From assembly GCF_006386545.1 (NCBI RefSeq), contig NZ_SWAR01000022.1:27804-91803 (forward strand): a stretch of 64,000 nucleotides of DNA, given 5' to 3'. The DNA is from Methylibium rhizosphaerae. GTDB lineage: Bacteria; Pseudomonadota; Gammaproteobacteria; Burkholderiales; Burkholderiaceae_C. Below the pieces are notes generated by a model, which did no database searches, was not told the origin of the DNA, and worked only from the letters and a program-made list of their open reading frames with translations. The position numbers and the translations under genes are program-made. This document shows, in pieces, positions 1 through 10,352 of this stretch; position 1 is the stretch's first letter, and every line of letters begins with the position of its first letter.

Positions 1-447
1 ATGGTGGGCGACGGCCATGAGAAGCAGCGCCTGGCGCAGCGTGTGCAGCGCGAAGGGCTGGCGAACGTGACCATGCTCACGCCCATTCCCAAGGCCCAGA
101 TCCCGAGCTTCCTCGCCGCCATCGACATGGCCTACATCGGCTGGCAGCGCGTGCCGATCTACCGCTTCGGCATCGCACCCAACAAGCTCATGGACTACAT
201 GATGGCTTCGGTGCCGGTGCTGCATTCGGTGGAGGCGGGCAACGACCCGGTGGCCGAGGCGGGCTGCGGCGTGACGGTGGCGCCCGAGTCGCCGCAGGCA
301 GTGGCCGAAGGCCTGCGAAGGCTGGCGGCCATGAGCGACGGCCAACGCCGCGAGATGGGCCAACGCGGCCGGGCGTTCGTGCTGGCACACCACACCTACC
401 CGGTCCTGGCGCAGCGCTTCCTGCAGGCATGCGCCGCGCAGCCATGA
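1..447 (+). CDS. GT4 (WbuB-like) glycosyltransferase, C-terminal part only
   Basis: C-terminal Rossmann domain of a GT-B glycosyltransferase that adds a sugar to a lipid-linked or nucleotide-activated acceptor in surface polysaccharide synthesis. The visible 148 residues open on a VGDG turn, normally mid-protein in this family. They continue to PNKLMDYMMASVPVL (60-74), the equivalent of the PNKLFEYMAAG nucleotide-sugar-binding helix of WbuB-type enzymes. A complete enzyme has about 380-420 residues, so the gene is cut by the window edge and the ATG at base 1 is almost certainly internal. Its stop overlaps the next start as ATGA, so it is translationally coupled to the methyltransferase. The glycan specificity cannot be read. 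Confidence 0.85.
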   Translation: MVGDGHEKQRLAQRVQREGLANVTMLTPIPKAQIPSFLAAIDMAYIGWQRVPIYRFGIAPNKLMDYMMASVPVLHSVEAGNDPVAEAGCGVTVAPESPQAVAEGLRRLAAMSDGQRREMGQRGRAFVLAHHTYPVLAQRFLQACAAQP

Positions 448-1148
448 GCTCGCCGCACGAAGAAACCCGGGCCGTGGCAGAGCGCTATGCGCGCCGCGCT
501 GCCATGGCAGGCGATCGCTACAGCCTGCTCAAGCCCGACGTCTGGCAGACGGTGCAGGAGCGACAGCGCGCCATGCTGAAGCTGTTCGCGTCGCTGGGCT
601 GGCATGACCTGTCGGCGCGCCGCGCCACCGAAGTCGGCTGCGGCGCAGGCGGCAACCTGCTGGAGCTGTTGCGCTTCGGCTTCATGCCGGAAGGCCTCAC
701 CGGCATCGAGTTGCTGCCGCAGCGCCATGCGCAGGCGCGAGCCGTGCTGCCGGCTGCGGTGACCCTGCATCTCGGCGATGCGACGACCGCCGGCGTCGAG
801 CCCGCAAGCCAGGACGTGGTGCTGCAGGCCACCGTCTTCTCTTCGCTGCTGGACAAGAGCTTCCAGCAGGCGCTCGCCGATGCGATGTGGCGCTGGGTCA
901 AGCCGGGCGGCGGCGTGCTTTGGTACGACTTCACCTTCGACAACCCCCGCAATCCCGACGTGCGCGGTGTGCCGCTCTCGCGGGTGCGTGAGCTCTTCCC
1001 GCAGGCGCGGCTGCGCGCGCGGCGCGTCACGCTGGCGCCGCCGCTGGCCCGCGCGCTGTGCCGGCTGCACCCCGCGCTCTACACTGCCGCCAACACCGTG
1101 CCGCTGCTGCGCAGCCACGTGCTGTGCTGGATCGGCAAGTCCCTGTGA
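444..1148 (+). CDS. class I SAM-dependent methyltransferase
   Basis: Probable small-molecule or sugar methyltransferase of 234 residues in the polysaccharide locus. Motif I of the Rossmann fold, E-V-G-C-G-A-G-G, is at about residues 63-70. It is followed by an acidic strand end (GIELLPQ) and a later D-V-V-L-Q-A segment typical of motif IV. The ATG at 444 was chosen because it overlaps the previous stop as ATGA; the in-frame ATG at 429 would overlap the glycosyltransferase more. Downstream neighbours are sugar-nucleotide enzymes, so a methylated sugar or a terminal cap is a reasonable inference. The substrate is unknown. Confidence 0.8.
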   Translation: MSSPHEETRAVAERYARRAAMAGDRYSLLKPDVWQTVQERQRAMLKLFASLGWHDLSARRATEVGCGAGGNLLELLRFGFMPEGLTGIELLPQRHAQARAVLPAAVTLHLGDATTAGVEPASQDVVLQATVFSSLLDKSFQQALADAMWRWVKPGGGVLWYDFTFDNPRNPDVRGVPLSRVRELFPQARLRARRVTLAPPLARALCRLHPALYTAANTVPLLRSHVLCWIGKSL

Positions 1149-1159
1149 ATCGACTCGAC

Positions 1160-2320
1160 ATGAGCCAACCCTTTCTTCCCTTTGCCCTGCCCGAGATCGG
1201 TGACGAAGAGATCGCCGAGGTGGTGGACACGCTCAAGTCCGGCTGGGTGACCACCGGTCCCAAGGCGAAGCGCTTCGAGCAGGCGTTCACCGAGTTCCTG
1301 GGCGATCCGTCGCTCGAGTCCATCGCCGTCAACTCGGCCACCGCAGGGCTGCACCTCGCACTGGAGGCGCTAGGCATCGGCCCCGGCGACGAGGTCATCA
1401 CCACCACGCACACCTTCACCGCCACCGCCGAGGTGGTGCGCTACCTCGGCGCCGACGTGAAGCTGGTGGACATCGACCCGGCGACGCTGAACATCGACCC
1501 CCAGGCGGTGGAAGCCGCCATCACGCCGCGCACCAGGTGCATCATGCCGGTGCACTACGCCGGCCTTGCGGCCGACATGCCGGCCCTCCTGGCCATCGCC
1601 CGCAAGCACGGCCTCAAGGTGGTGGAAGACGCCGCGCATGCGCTGCCCACCACGGTGGGCGGCCGGCTGGTGGGCACGCTGCAAAGCGACGCCACGGTGT
1701 TCAGCTTCTACGCCAACAAGACCATCACCACCGGCGAGGGCGGCATGCTGGTCACGCGCGACCCCGAGCTCGCGAAGCGGGCCAAGGTGATGCGCCTGCA
1801 CGGCATGAACCGCGATGCGTTCGACCGCTTCACCGCCAAGGTGCCGAGCTGGTACTACGAGATCGTCGCGCCGGGCTTCAAGTACAACCTCACCGACATC
1901 GCCGCTGCGCTGGGCCTGCAGCAGCTCAAGCGGGCGCATGCCTTCCAGCGCAAGCGCGCCGAGCTGGCCGCCCGCTACGACGAGGCACTGAGCGGCCTGC
2001 CGCTGGTGCTGCCGCCGCAGCCGGCCGAAGGCGACGTGCACTCGTGGCACCTCTACGTCGTGCGGCTGGCCGATGGCGCCGCGGTGTCGCGCGATGTCTT
2101 CATCGAGAAGCTGTTTGCCGCCGGCATCGGCTGCAGCGTCCACTACATCCCGCTGCACCAGCACCCGTACTGGCGCGATCGCTACGGGCTGTCGCCGGAG
2201 CAGTTTCCGCGCAGCCAGCATGCCTACGAGCGCATGGTGAGCCTGCCGCTGTACACCCGCATGACCGGCGCCGACGTCGAGCGGGTGGCCGCGGCCGCGC
2301 GCGAAGCCCTGCGCGGCTGA
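1160..2320 (+). CDS. DegT/DnrJ/EryC1-family sugar aminotransferase
   Basis: PLP-dependent aminotransferase of nucleotide-linked 4-keto sugars, 386 residues, the family's usual size. K187 in [13 protein letters not shown] is the Schiff-base lysine and D157 in VVEDAAH contacts the pyridine nitrogen. The N-terminal [12 protein letters not shown] and GWVTTGPK segments are typical of PglE/ArnB-like members. It lies two genes upstream of a PglF-type 4,6-dehydratase and next to a PglC-type transferase. By analogy it probably makes a UDP-2-acetamido-4-amino-2,4,6-trideoxyhexose. A GTG at 1145 overlaps the previous stop as GTGA and is a real alternative start that adds five residues. Confidence 0.88.
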   Translation: MSQPFLPFALPEIGDEEIAEVVDTLKSGWVTTGPKAKRFEQAFTEFLGDPSLESIAVNSATAGLHLALEALGIGPGDEVITTTHTFTATAEVVRYLGADVKLVDIDPATLNIDPQAVEAAITPRTRCIMPVHYAGLAADMPALLAIARKHGLKVVEDAAHALPTTVGGRLVGTLQSDATVFSFYANKTITTGEGGMLVTRDPELAKRAKVMRLHGMNRDAFDRFTAKVPSWYYEIVAPGFKYNLTDIAAALGLQQLKRAHAFQRKRAELAARYDEALSGLPLVLPPQPAEGDVHSWHLYVVRLADGAAVSRDVFIEKLFAAGIGCSVHYIPLHQHPYWRDRYGLSPEQFPRSQHAYERMVSLPLYTRMTGADVERVAAAAREALRG

Positions 2321-2337
2321 ATGAACCTCGCGTTGCG

Positions 2338-2934
2338 ATGGCCAAGCGCTTGATGGACATCCTGCTGGCGGGCATGGGCTTGCTGGTTCTGCTGCCGCTG
2401 TTCATCGCACTGGCCGCGTGGATCCGGCTGGACTCGCCCGGGCCGGTGTTCTTCCGCCAGGAGCGCGTGGGCCGCCATGGCCGGGTGTTCCGCATCCACA
2501 AGTTCCGCACCATGGTGAGCGACCCGCGCCTTGCACACCGGCAGATCACCGTGGGCGCAGATCCGCGCATCACCCGGGCAGGGCAGTGGCTGCGCCACAG
2601 CAAACTCGACGAGCTGCCGCAGCTCATCGATGTACTGCGCGGCGACATGAGCCTCGTCGGCCCGCGCCCCGAAGTGCCGCGCTACGTGGCGCAATACCCG
2701 GCGGCCCTGCGCGAGAAGGTGCTCTCGGTGCGGCCGGGCATCACCGACCTCGCCTCGCTGGAGTTCCGTCGCGAAAGCGAACTGCTCGCGAAGGCGGCCG
2801 ACCCAGAGCGCGAGTACGTCGAGGTGGTGATGCCCCAGAAGCTGCGCTATGCGGCGCAGTACGTCGACGAGGCGTCGCTCGCGACCGACCTGCGCATCAT
2901 CGGACTCACCCTCAAGACGCTCGTGAGCGGCTGA
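2338..2934 (+). CDS. PglC-like undecaprenyl-phosphate phosphoglycosyltransferase
   Basis: Small monotopic phosphoglycosyltransferase of 198 residues that moves a sugar phosphate from a UDP-sugar onto undecaprenyl phosphate, priming glycan assembly at the inner membrane. An N-terminal hydrophobic re-entrant helix spans about residues 7-30. It is followed by SPGPVFFRQERVG, HKFRTM, the catalytic Asp-Glu pair D91-E92 in KLDELPQL, and SLVGPRPE (105-112). It lacks the extra transmembrane domain of WcaJ/WbaP, so it resembles PglC. It sits between the DegT aminotransferase and the PglF-like dehydratase, which fits priming by a diaminotrideoxyhexose. A second initiating enzyme of a different family lies at 26671. 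Confidence 0.88.
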   Translation: MAKRLMDILLAGMGLLVLLPLFIALAAWIRLDSPGPVFFRQERVGRHGRVFRIHKFRTMVSDPRLAHRQITVGADPRITRAGQWLRHSKLDELPQLIDVLRGDMSLVGPRPEVPRYVAQYPAALREKVLSVRPGITDLASLEFRRESELLAKAADPEREYVEVVMPQKLRYAAQYVDEASLATDLRIIGLTLKTLVSG

Positions 2935-2951
2935 CGACCCAAGAAGACTCC

Positions 2952-4805
<1,854 letters not shown>

Positions 4806-4821
4806 GAGTGCCCCTGCGGCC

Positions 4822-6459
4822 TCAGCGCTCCTGCGTCGAAACCAGGCCGGCCTGCGGGTCCATGCGCACGCGCAGGCCTTGCTTCGAGGGCCGCACCACC
4901 AGGTCGCCCGTCGCATCGACCGGGACATTGAGCCGGTCCGATGGGTCGGGGCGGAGCCTGAGTTGCGCCCCGCTGCCTGCCGGCCGGAACGACCACGTCA
5001 GGCCGCGGTTCGTGGCCTGGGGCGGCAGGCGGATCGCGGCGCCCGAGGCTTGTGTGATCGTGTAGCCGGCCAGCGAGCGGGTCGCCACCACGTCGTCGGC
5101 CGGGACGTCGCTCGCCACCTGTTCGGTCGAGTACTCCACGCTCGATTCGTCCAGGTCGGTGGCCGCGACCAGGTGCCCCCGTCCGCTGGTGGGCTTGAGA
5201 CCGACGCCGACGCAGTCGCGCAACGTGATGCGGGTCGCATGACCCACGCCGCTCTGGCCGGGTGTGCCGTAGATGTAGACAGGGCTGTAGGTGAGTTGCT
5301 GGCCGCGCGTGTCGCGCACGCGGACCCGGCTGGCTTGCAGGTTGCCGAAATTGGCGCCGCCCAGATGCGAGGCCCAGATGACGAGACCGCTGCGCTCTTC
5401 GGGGGCCTGCGCGCCCGCGCTCGCAGAACCCGGATTCACGATTTCCACGTCGTCGATCTGGACCAGCGGGGCACGGTCCGCGTCCCAGCGGTCCAGACGG
5501 ATGCCCGAGTGACCTGGATTCACGATCCTTGCGTTGCGGATCTTCACCTGGCCGCTGACGCTCTTTCCCCATGTTCCGCCGAACCCGGCAAGGCGAATTC
5601 CCGCGCTGGCCCCCTGCAAGCCATCTTGCTCGGAGGTGAAGTCGACCACCTCGACGCTTGCGCTGACGTCGGCGCGGTTGGCGTACGACTGCAGGACGAT
5701 GAGCAGTCCCCCGCCTCGATTGTTCCGTGTGCGGACGCCGAGAAGCCGGACGTTGCGGATGACGTCATCGCTGTTGTTGGGCTCGATGTCGATGCCGTAC
5801 TGAGGCGCCGTGCCGGCAGTCGATTCGAAGATGCCACCGCGCACCTCGATGTCCTCCCCGGAAACGATCGAGAGACCCTGGCGCCGGTTGTTGATCGCCC
5901 GGCAGTTGTTGAGCAACACGCGCCGGCTGTGGGTGCCGGGCTTGCCCGAGCGGCCGATGTAGAAGCCATCGCCACCGCTGTCGCGCGACACCAGATCGTG
6001 GATCTGCACGTCCGAGCTGCCGAAGATGAACACCCCGTGGCGCTGCTCACCTTCCTTGTATTCGGCCTTTGGCATCTGCACCGTCGCGCCATTGCCCATG
6101 ATGGTCACGTTCGTCGCATTGGTGATGTTGAGCAGGCGGTCATTGGGACCGAATCCCGACTTGGCCTTCAGCACCGTGCCGGGTGCCAATTCGATGCGTA
6201 CGTTGGACGGCACCGTCACCGGTCGCAGCGTCAACTCGATGGCTGGCACGACGAGCGTGCCACCGACTGCCGCCGTGAGGGCCGCGACAAAGGCGTCCGT
6301 GTCGTCGGCTCCGGGCTCGGTCACGTACTGGCTGAGCTGCACCTTCGGGCCGGGCGAAGCGGCAGGTGCTGCCCACGCCGCGGGCGCCAACGCCAGCGCC
6401 GAGGCGGCGAGCAGCCAATCCCGCCTGCCGAATGTGTACCGAATCGTGTCCATGGCCAT
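4822..6459 (-). CDS. exported right-handed parallel beta-helix protein
   Basis: 545-residue protein with an N-terminal export signal ([20 protein letters not shown]). The RR at 12-13 followed by a moderate hydrophobic stretch suggests the Tat route. Residues 40-470 carry repeated short strands and turns such as NVTIMGNGATV, DVQIHDLVSRDSGGDGFYIG and NCRAINNRRQGLSIV, the hallmark of pectate-lyase or pectinase-like beta-helices that bind, cleave or epimerise polyanionic polysaccharides. No complete GH28 or lyase catalytic motif was recognised. As the last gene of the minus-strand locus, it may process the polymer, but that is inference. An in-frame ATG at 6453 is an alternative start. Confidence 0.75.
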   Translation of the reverse strand: MAMDTIRYTFGRRDWLLAASALALAPAAWAAPAASPGPKVQLSQYVTEPGADDTDAFVAALTAAVGGTLVVPAIELTLRPVTVPSNVRIELAPGTVLKAKSGFGPNDRLLNITNATNVTIMGNGATVQMPKAEYKEGEQRHGVFIFGSSDVQIHDLVSRDSGGDGFYIGRSGKPGTHSRRVLLNNCRAINNRRQGLSIVSGEDIEVRGGIFESTAGTAPQYGIDIEPNNSDDVIRNVRLLGVRTRNNRGGGLLIVLQSYANRADVSASVEVVDFTSEQDGLQGASAGIRLAGFGGTWGKSVSGQVKIRNARIVNPGHSGIRLDRWDADRAPLVQIDDVEIVNPGSASAGAQAPEERSGLVIWASHLGGANFGNLQASRVRVRDTRGQQLTYSPVYIYGTPGQSGVGHATRITLRDCVGVGLKPTSGRGHLVAATDLDESSVEYSTEQVASDVPADDVVATRSLAGYTITQASGAAIRLPPQATNRGLTWSFRPAGSGAQLRLRPDPSDRLNVPVDATGDLVVRPSKQGLRVRMDPQAGLVSTQER

Positions 6460-6490
6460 CCTTGTCCGGGAGCTGCGATGGCCACCGATG

Positions 6491-8851
6491 CTAATCGGTC
6501 GTCGCGCCGACGAAGGGAAGTCGCGTCATGCCCCGTCCTTCGATGAGGCTCAGGTAGCTGAGATAGGTACTGTTTGCGGCCGGCGCCTGTCGAAGGGTTG
6601 CCCGCAGGCGGGTCGTGGGCGAAGAAGTGGCCGGCAGCGTGATCCACTGCGAGGTCGCCACGTCGGTCGCGCTGAGGGGAATCCAGTTGATGCCGTCGTG
6701 GATCTGCCAATCGGCGAAAAGGCCCTCGTTTGTCGCCCGCAGCATTCCCGGGAGGCCAGGCGTCCGCGGCAGCGAGATCTCGGCGTAGGCCCGCACGCCC
6801 GCTGCGGCGGCAAGCCCCCAGGTGCCTTGGTAGGAGTTGCCATAGCCTGAGATCACGCTCACACCCGGCTTGCCCCTTTGGAGGCTGTAGCTGGTTGCCA
6901 CCCTCTGCGGGCCCTGTGGATCACAGAGAGCAGAGCCGATGACCAGTTCCTTCATGCCGCCGGCGGTGTTGACGCTCAACTGGCGCTGGCAGGTGCCGCT
7001 GTCGTCCGCGTAGTCCACTGATACGGCGCCGGTGGGGTCACCGAAGATGCCAGGGTTGAACTGCATGCCGATGTCCACGGCCACCAGGTTCTGGCTTTGC
7101 GGGACCACGGCCGTCAGGTCCGAGAGGTGGCGGAGAACCCGCAGTTGTTGAGCCGACACCGTCCAGGTATTCGAGGTGAAGTCGCCGATGCGCCAGGTAT
7201 TGCCGTCCGAGGTCAGCCACATGTCCTCGGGAGTGATCGGCTTGCTGAAGTGAAAGACCAGGTCCTGTATCGGATAGGGCAGGTCATTCAGCGGGATCGT
7301 CCGGTTGCCTTCGCTGTCCTCCTGGAAGGCTCGTGGGCCGCTCGCAGACCAGACCCGCTTGAACACCACCTTGCCGACGGCAGGTGCATGGTTGCCATCC
7401 GCTGTGCTGCCGTCGCTGTTGCGCCACTGGAGCGGAACATAGGCCGAGGACTGCTGGAAGGCCATCTTCTCGTTCGGGTAGAGGACGTAGCTCGAGTTCG
7501 AGAATGCCTCGTGATAGCCCCAGACGGATTCCCCGACGATGCCCGAGAAGTAGAAGGCACGAATGGACTGCTCGGGGTGTTGGGTCGAACTCCAGATCGG
7601 CAGGGTCCCACCAGGCTGGGCTTCGAAATACTCGCCCTTGGGCGTCTCCGCGGTGTAGCGGGTCACGTTCTCAAGCGACACCGGTGTGCTGTTGGTGGTC
7701 CAGGCGCTCAGGGGTAGCTGGCCCTCCCCCCAGAATCGGAAGCGCAGGTCCGGGTCCAGGATGAACATCCTGCCGCCCACCGTGAATTCCGGGAACTCAT
7801 GGGCCGCGGTCGTCCTCACCCGAGCCGGGATGTCGAGAAGGGATCCGAGGTAGGCCAGTGCCCGGGATGCATTCGAGCAGCACTCGGAGCCATAGCCTCG
7901 CACCAGCAGGACGGGATCGTAGATGTTCTCTGCTTCCCGGCCGGGCGAGCAGACGTGAACCGTCGCGTTGGACAGGTCCTTCCAGGCTGCCTCGAGCAGC
8001 CTTGCCCGGCTGCTTTCGGATGCATCCGTCGGCAGGTTGCCGAGCCGGGCGAGGCTGTTCAGGTAGCCGGGCCAGTCCACGTAGTCGGGCTTGCCCGCCC
8101 CGACCAGCCTGGGGTTGAGCAATGGGAGGAAGCCCGTGTTCACCACGGAGATCGAGGTGCCGGGACTGAGGGTGAACGTCTCGCTCTCGGTTTCGAGGCT
8201 GATGCTCGGCTCCGTCGGCTCGCCGACGACGATGGTGTATGACACGCGGTCGCTGTCGCCGGTTGCGTCGCGCACGGTCAGGCTCACCGTATGGCTTCCG
8301 GCCTCCAGGGTGAGGGTGTCGCCTTCGCTGTAAGGCTTGTCGTTGACGACCCAGGAACGCGTTGCCGTCGCGAGATCGAACCCGGTGATCACCGATTCGA
8401 GCTTCGCGGAATATGGGCTTGGGTAAATGCCTTTGAAGGGGGCTGCCGACAGGATGCCGAAGCTCGTGATGTCGCTGCCGCTGGGGCGGTAGGTGTAGGC
8501 GGCAGGGAGCCTGGCCAGCCCTCCGTCCGAGTTGAACACCTGGATGTCCACGCTCCCGTGCTCATGGGCAGGGGTCACACACGTGAGAGATGAAGAACTG
8601 AGCGCCGTGGTGTCTTCGCAGGCCTGCCCATCCACCTTCACCTGGGTGCTGGAAGAGAAACCCTGCCCGGTCAGCTGGATCCTCGTGCCCCCCGCGGCGC
8701 TGCCGCGAACCGGAAACACCGAGTCGAGGCTCACGGGCGCCGGACCGTCGGCCCCGCCCCCGCCGCAACCGGCAAGCCCCGTCACGCACAACGCGAGGCT
8801 GAGTCGCTGGCCGATCCGCAGGAATCGGCGACCAAGCGTATTCGCCGGCAT
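6491..8851 (-). CDS. lipoprotein with IPT/TIG, Ig-like and transglutaminase-like domains
   Basis: Predicted 786-residue lipoprotein. The signal peptide ends in lipobox LAGC (C29), followed by a Gly-rich linker. Residues about 39-122 form an IPT/TIG domain ([22 protein letters not shown]). Residues about 150-212 resemble a PKD/Ig-like repeat. Next comes a transglutaminase-like core: C325 in GSECCSNAS, then DIPARVR, H351 in HEFPEF and D366 in FILDPDL, giving the Cys-His-Asp order of the papain-like transglutaminase/protease fold. The C-terminal half (about 375-786) matches nothing I recognise. The ATG at 8851 was chosen because it places the lipobox correctly; the upstream ORF extension has no signal character. 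The role in the polysaccharide locus is unknown. Confidence 0.75.
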   Translation of the reverse strand: MPANTLGRRFLRIGQRLSLALCVTGLAGCGGGGADGPAPVSLDSVFPVRGSAAGGTRIQLTGQGFSSSTQVKVDGQACEDTTALSSSSLTCVTPAHEHGSVDIQVFNSDGGLARLPAAYTYRPSGSDITSFGILSAAPFKGIYPSPYSAKLESVITGFDLATATRSWVVNDKPYSEGDTLTLEAGSHTVSLTVRDATGDSDRVSYTIVVGEPTEPSISLETESETFTLSPGTSISVVNTGFLPLLNPRLVGAGKPDYVDWPGYLNSLARLGNLPTDASESSRARLLEAAWKDLSNATVHVCSPGREAENIYDPVLLVRGYGSECCSNASRALAYLGSLLDIPARVRTTAAHEFPEFTVGGRMFILDPDLRFRFWGEGQLPLSAWTTNSTPVSLENVTRYTAETPKGEYFEAQPGGTLPIWSSTQHPEQSIRAFYFSGIVGESVWGYHEAFSNSSYVLYPNEKMAFQQSSAYVPLQWRNSDGSTADGNHAPAVGKVVFKRVWSASGPRAFQEDSEGNRTIPLNDLPYPIQDLVFHFSKPITPEDMWLTSDGNTWRIGDFTSNTWTVSAQQLRVLRHLSDLTAVVPQSQNLVAVDIGMQFNPGIFGDPTGAVSVDYADDSGTCQRQLSVNTAGGMKELVIGSALCDPQGPQRVATSYSLQRGKPGVSVISGYGNSYQGTWGLAAAAGVRAYAEISLPRTPGLPGMLRATNEGLFADWQIHDGINWIPLSATDVATSQWITLPATSSPTTRLRATLRQAPAANSTYLSYLSLIEGRGMTRLPFVGATTD

Positions 8852-8954
8852 GTCGTTCACTTTGAAAACTTGATGAATCCTGCACTTTATCGGAGGCGTC
8901 ACACGAGCTGTAAGGAAGATCCGCACAGCTTGTGTCGTGTTGCCTCCGCGGCGG

Positions 8955-10274
8955 TCAGGACATGGAGAGGCGTTGGGTCAGGTTGAACAGCTCGGCCACG
9001 TGCACCGGGGGCGCGGGCAGGGCTTCCTGGACGTCCGGGGAGACGAATGCGAATCCACGGGTGCTGTGCATGCCGTTCTTGATGGCGACGAAGGCGACCA
9101 GTTCACCGAAGCGCTCGATCCGTCCGTTCGCAGTCACGATGGCGTCGTCCGGCGTGATCTCGTCGGGGTAGGTGAGGGTGGCGAACAAGCCGCGCTCGCG
9201 CAGCTCGATCTCGCCGAAGACCACGGCCCCCGTCCGCTCCATCCGCATGGCGCCCAACGCTTCGGCGGCCGCCTGGGCCTGGGCGTTGTCGTCGAAGAAC
9301 ACTTCGAAGTCGCGCGTCATGCGGGGCAGCACCCGCTGGCACGAGATGCCGGCAAGGCTGAGGAAGCGGGCATGTTCCTTGAGCCGGTAGTAGTACTTCA
9401 CCCGGTCGTAGGGCACCTGGGTCAGGCCGGTGGCGACCATCAGCCGCACGCCCTGGCGGGTGAGTGCCAGGTAGTCGCCCAGGATGCGGTCGTACACCTT
9501 CAGCATGTCACGCACCGGATCGGCCTCGGGGGCGATATACCAGGCCGGATTCGCCGAGGACTTGCGGTCGATTTCGGCGTTGAAGAAGTAGTGATGCTGG
9601 ATGTGGGCCCCGGCGTTGAGGAACACGAAAGACACGTCCGGGCGGGCGCGCCGCCAGAGCGACCGGTGCACGAGGTGAATCAGCTGATCGAGGATGAGCG
9701 ACTTGGTCCAGGGCTTGCGCCGCGTGCCGCGGATCAGGCGAAGCAGGTCGGTCGTGCCCCGGAAGTGGAAGCTGCGCAGCACGGCCTCGGCCAGCGTGAA
9801 CAGGGAGCGCTTGGTGATACGGCCCGAGGCGTTGTCGTTCACGGTCTGGCGCAGCATCTCGGTGAGGCGGCGGGAGAAGCCTGAACCGTCCGAGGGCGTA
9901 TCGGTCCACGGATCCGGCACGAAATAGGCCGGACGCTGCAGGCGATTGCGGGCGTTCATCGGCGAGATGGCGCCGACACGCAGGCCCTTGGACTCCAGCA
10001 CCTCGAAGATCTGTACCAGGCTGTCAGGCGTGTTGACCACGTCGCCCAACCGGAAGACGCCGTGTTCCGCGTAGGTCTTTCCCGTCTGCGCGGAAACCCA
10101 CTGGATCCAGGGTTCCAGCTCCTCGTAACGCTGCTCGCCAAAGGTCTCCAGCGCGCGGAAGTCGTTCAGGAGGCTCTTGAACGCCGGGAGGTCGTCGTAC
10201 TTTCCGGCGTAGTGCCGGACGACGTCGAAATTGACCTCGTTCAGCTGGATGACGATGAGGGGCTTCACGGACAT
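8955..10274 (-). CDS. alkaline-phosphatase-superfamily-like protein, metal sites degenerate
   Basis: 439-residue soluble protein with no signal or membrane segment. The fold signature of type I phosphodiesterases/sulfatases is visible. IVIQLNEVNFDVV starts the core, LPAFKSLLND follows, and EPWIQWVSAQTGKTYAEHGVF-type sequence at 54-74 matches the P-W-x-S-x-x-T-G-K-x-x-x-x-H-G-I motif. FVFLNAGAHIQHHYF (217-231) sits where the metal-binding D-x-x-x-H is expected. The usual SDHG metal motif is replaced by ATGL (281-284). It could be a modified transferase or a non-catalytic binding protein. The ATG at 10274 is preferred over an upstream extension. It lies 78 bp downstream of a glycosyltransferase in the same orientation. 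Confidence 0.65.
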   Translation of the reverse strand: MSVKPLIVIQLNEVNFDVVRHYAGKYDDLPAFKSLLNDFRALETFGEQRYEELEPWIQWVSAQTGKTYAEHGVFRLGDVVNTPDSLVQIFEVLESKGLRVGAISPMNARNRLQRPAYFVPDPWTDTPSDGSGFSRRLTEMLRQTVNDNASGRITKRSLFTLAEAVLRSFHFRGTTDLLRLIRGTRRKPWTKSLILDQLIHLVHRSLWRRARPDVSFVFLNAGAHIQHHYFFNAEIDRKSSANPAWYIAPEADPVRDMLKVYDRILGDYLALTRQGVRLMVATGLTQVPYDRVKYYYRLKEHARFLSLAGISCQRVLPRMTRDFEVFFDDNAQAQAAAEALGAMRMERTGAVVFGEIELRERGLFATLTYPDEITPDDAIVTANGRIERFGELVAFVAIKNGMHSTRGFAFVSPDVQEALPAPPVHVAELFNLTQRLSMS

Positions 10275-10352
10275 GGCTTGGGAGAAGGTGAGAGGGCGGA
10301 GCCGATTGTGCCGGGGCTGCCGCGGCGGCTGCAACGGAGGAGCGGCAGCCGC

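Noticed and set aside
1..3. ATG at base 1 as the real start of the first glycosyltransferase
   Set aside because: The protein begins at a VGDG turn normally found mid-sequence, so the gene extends beyond the window.
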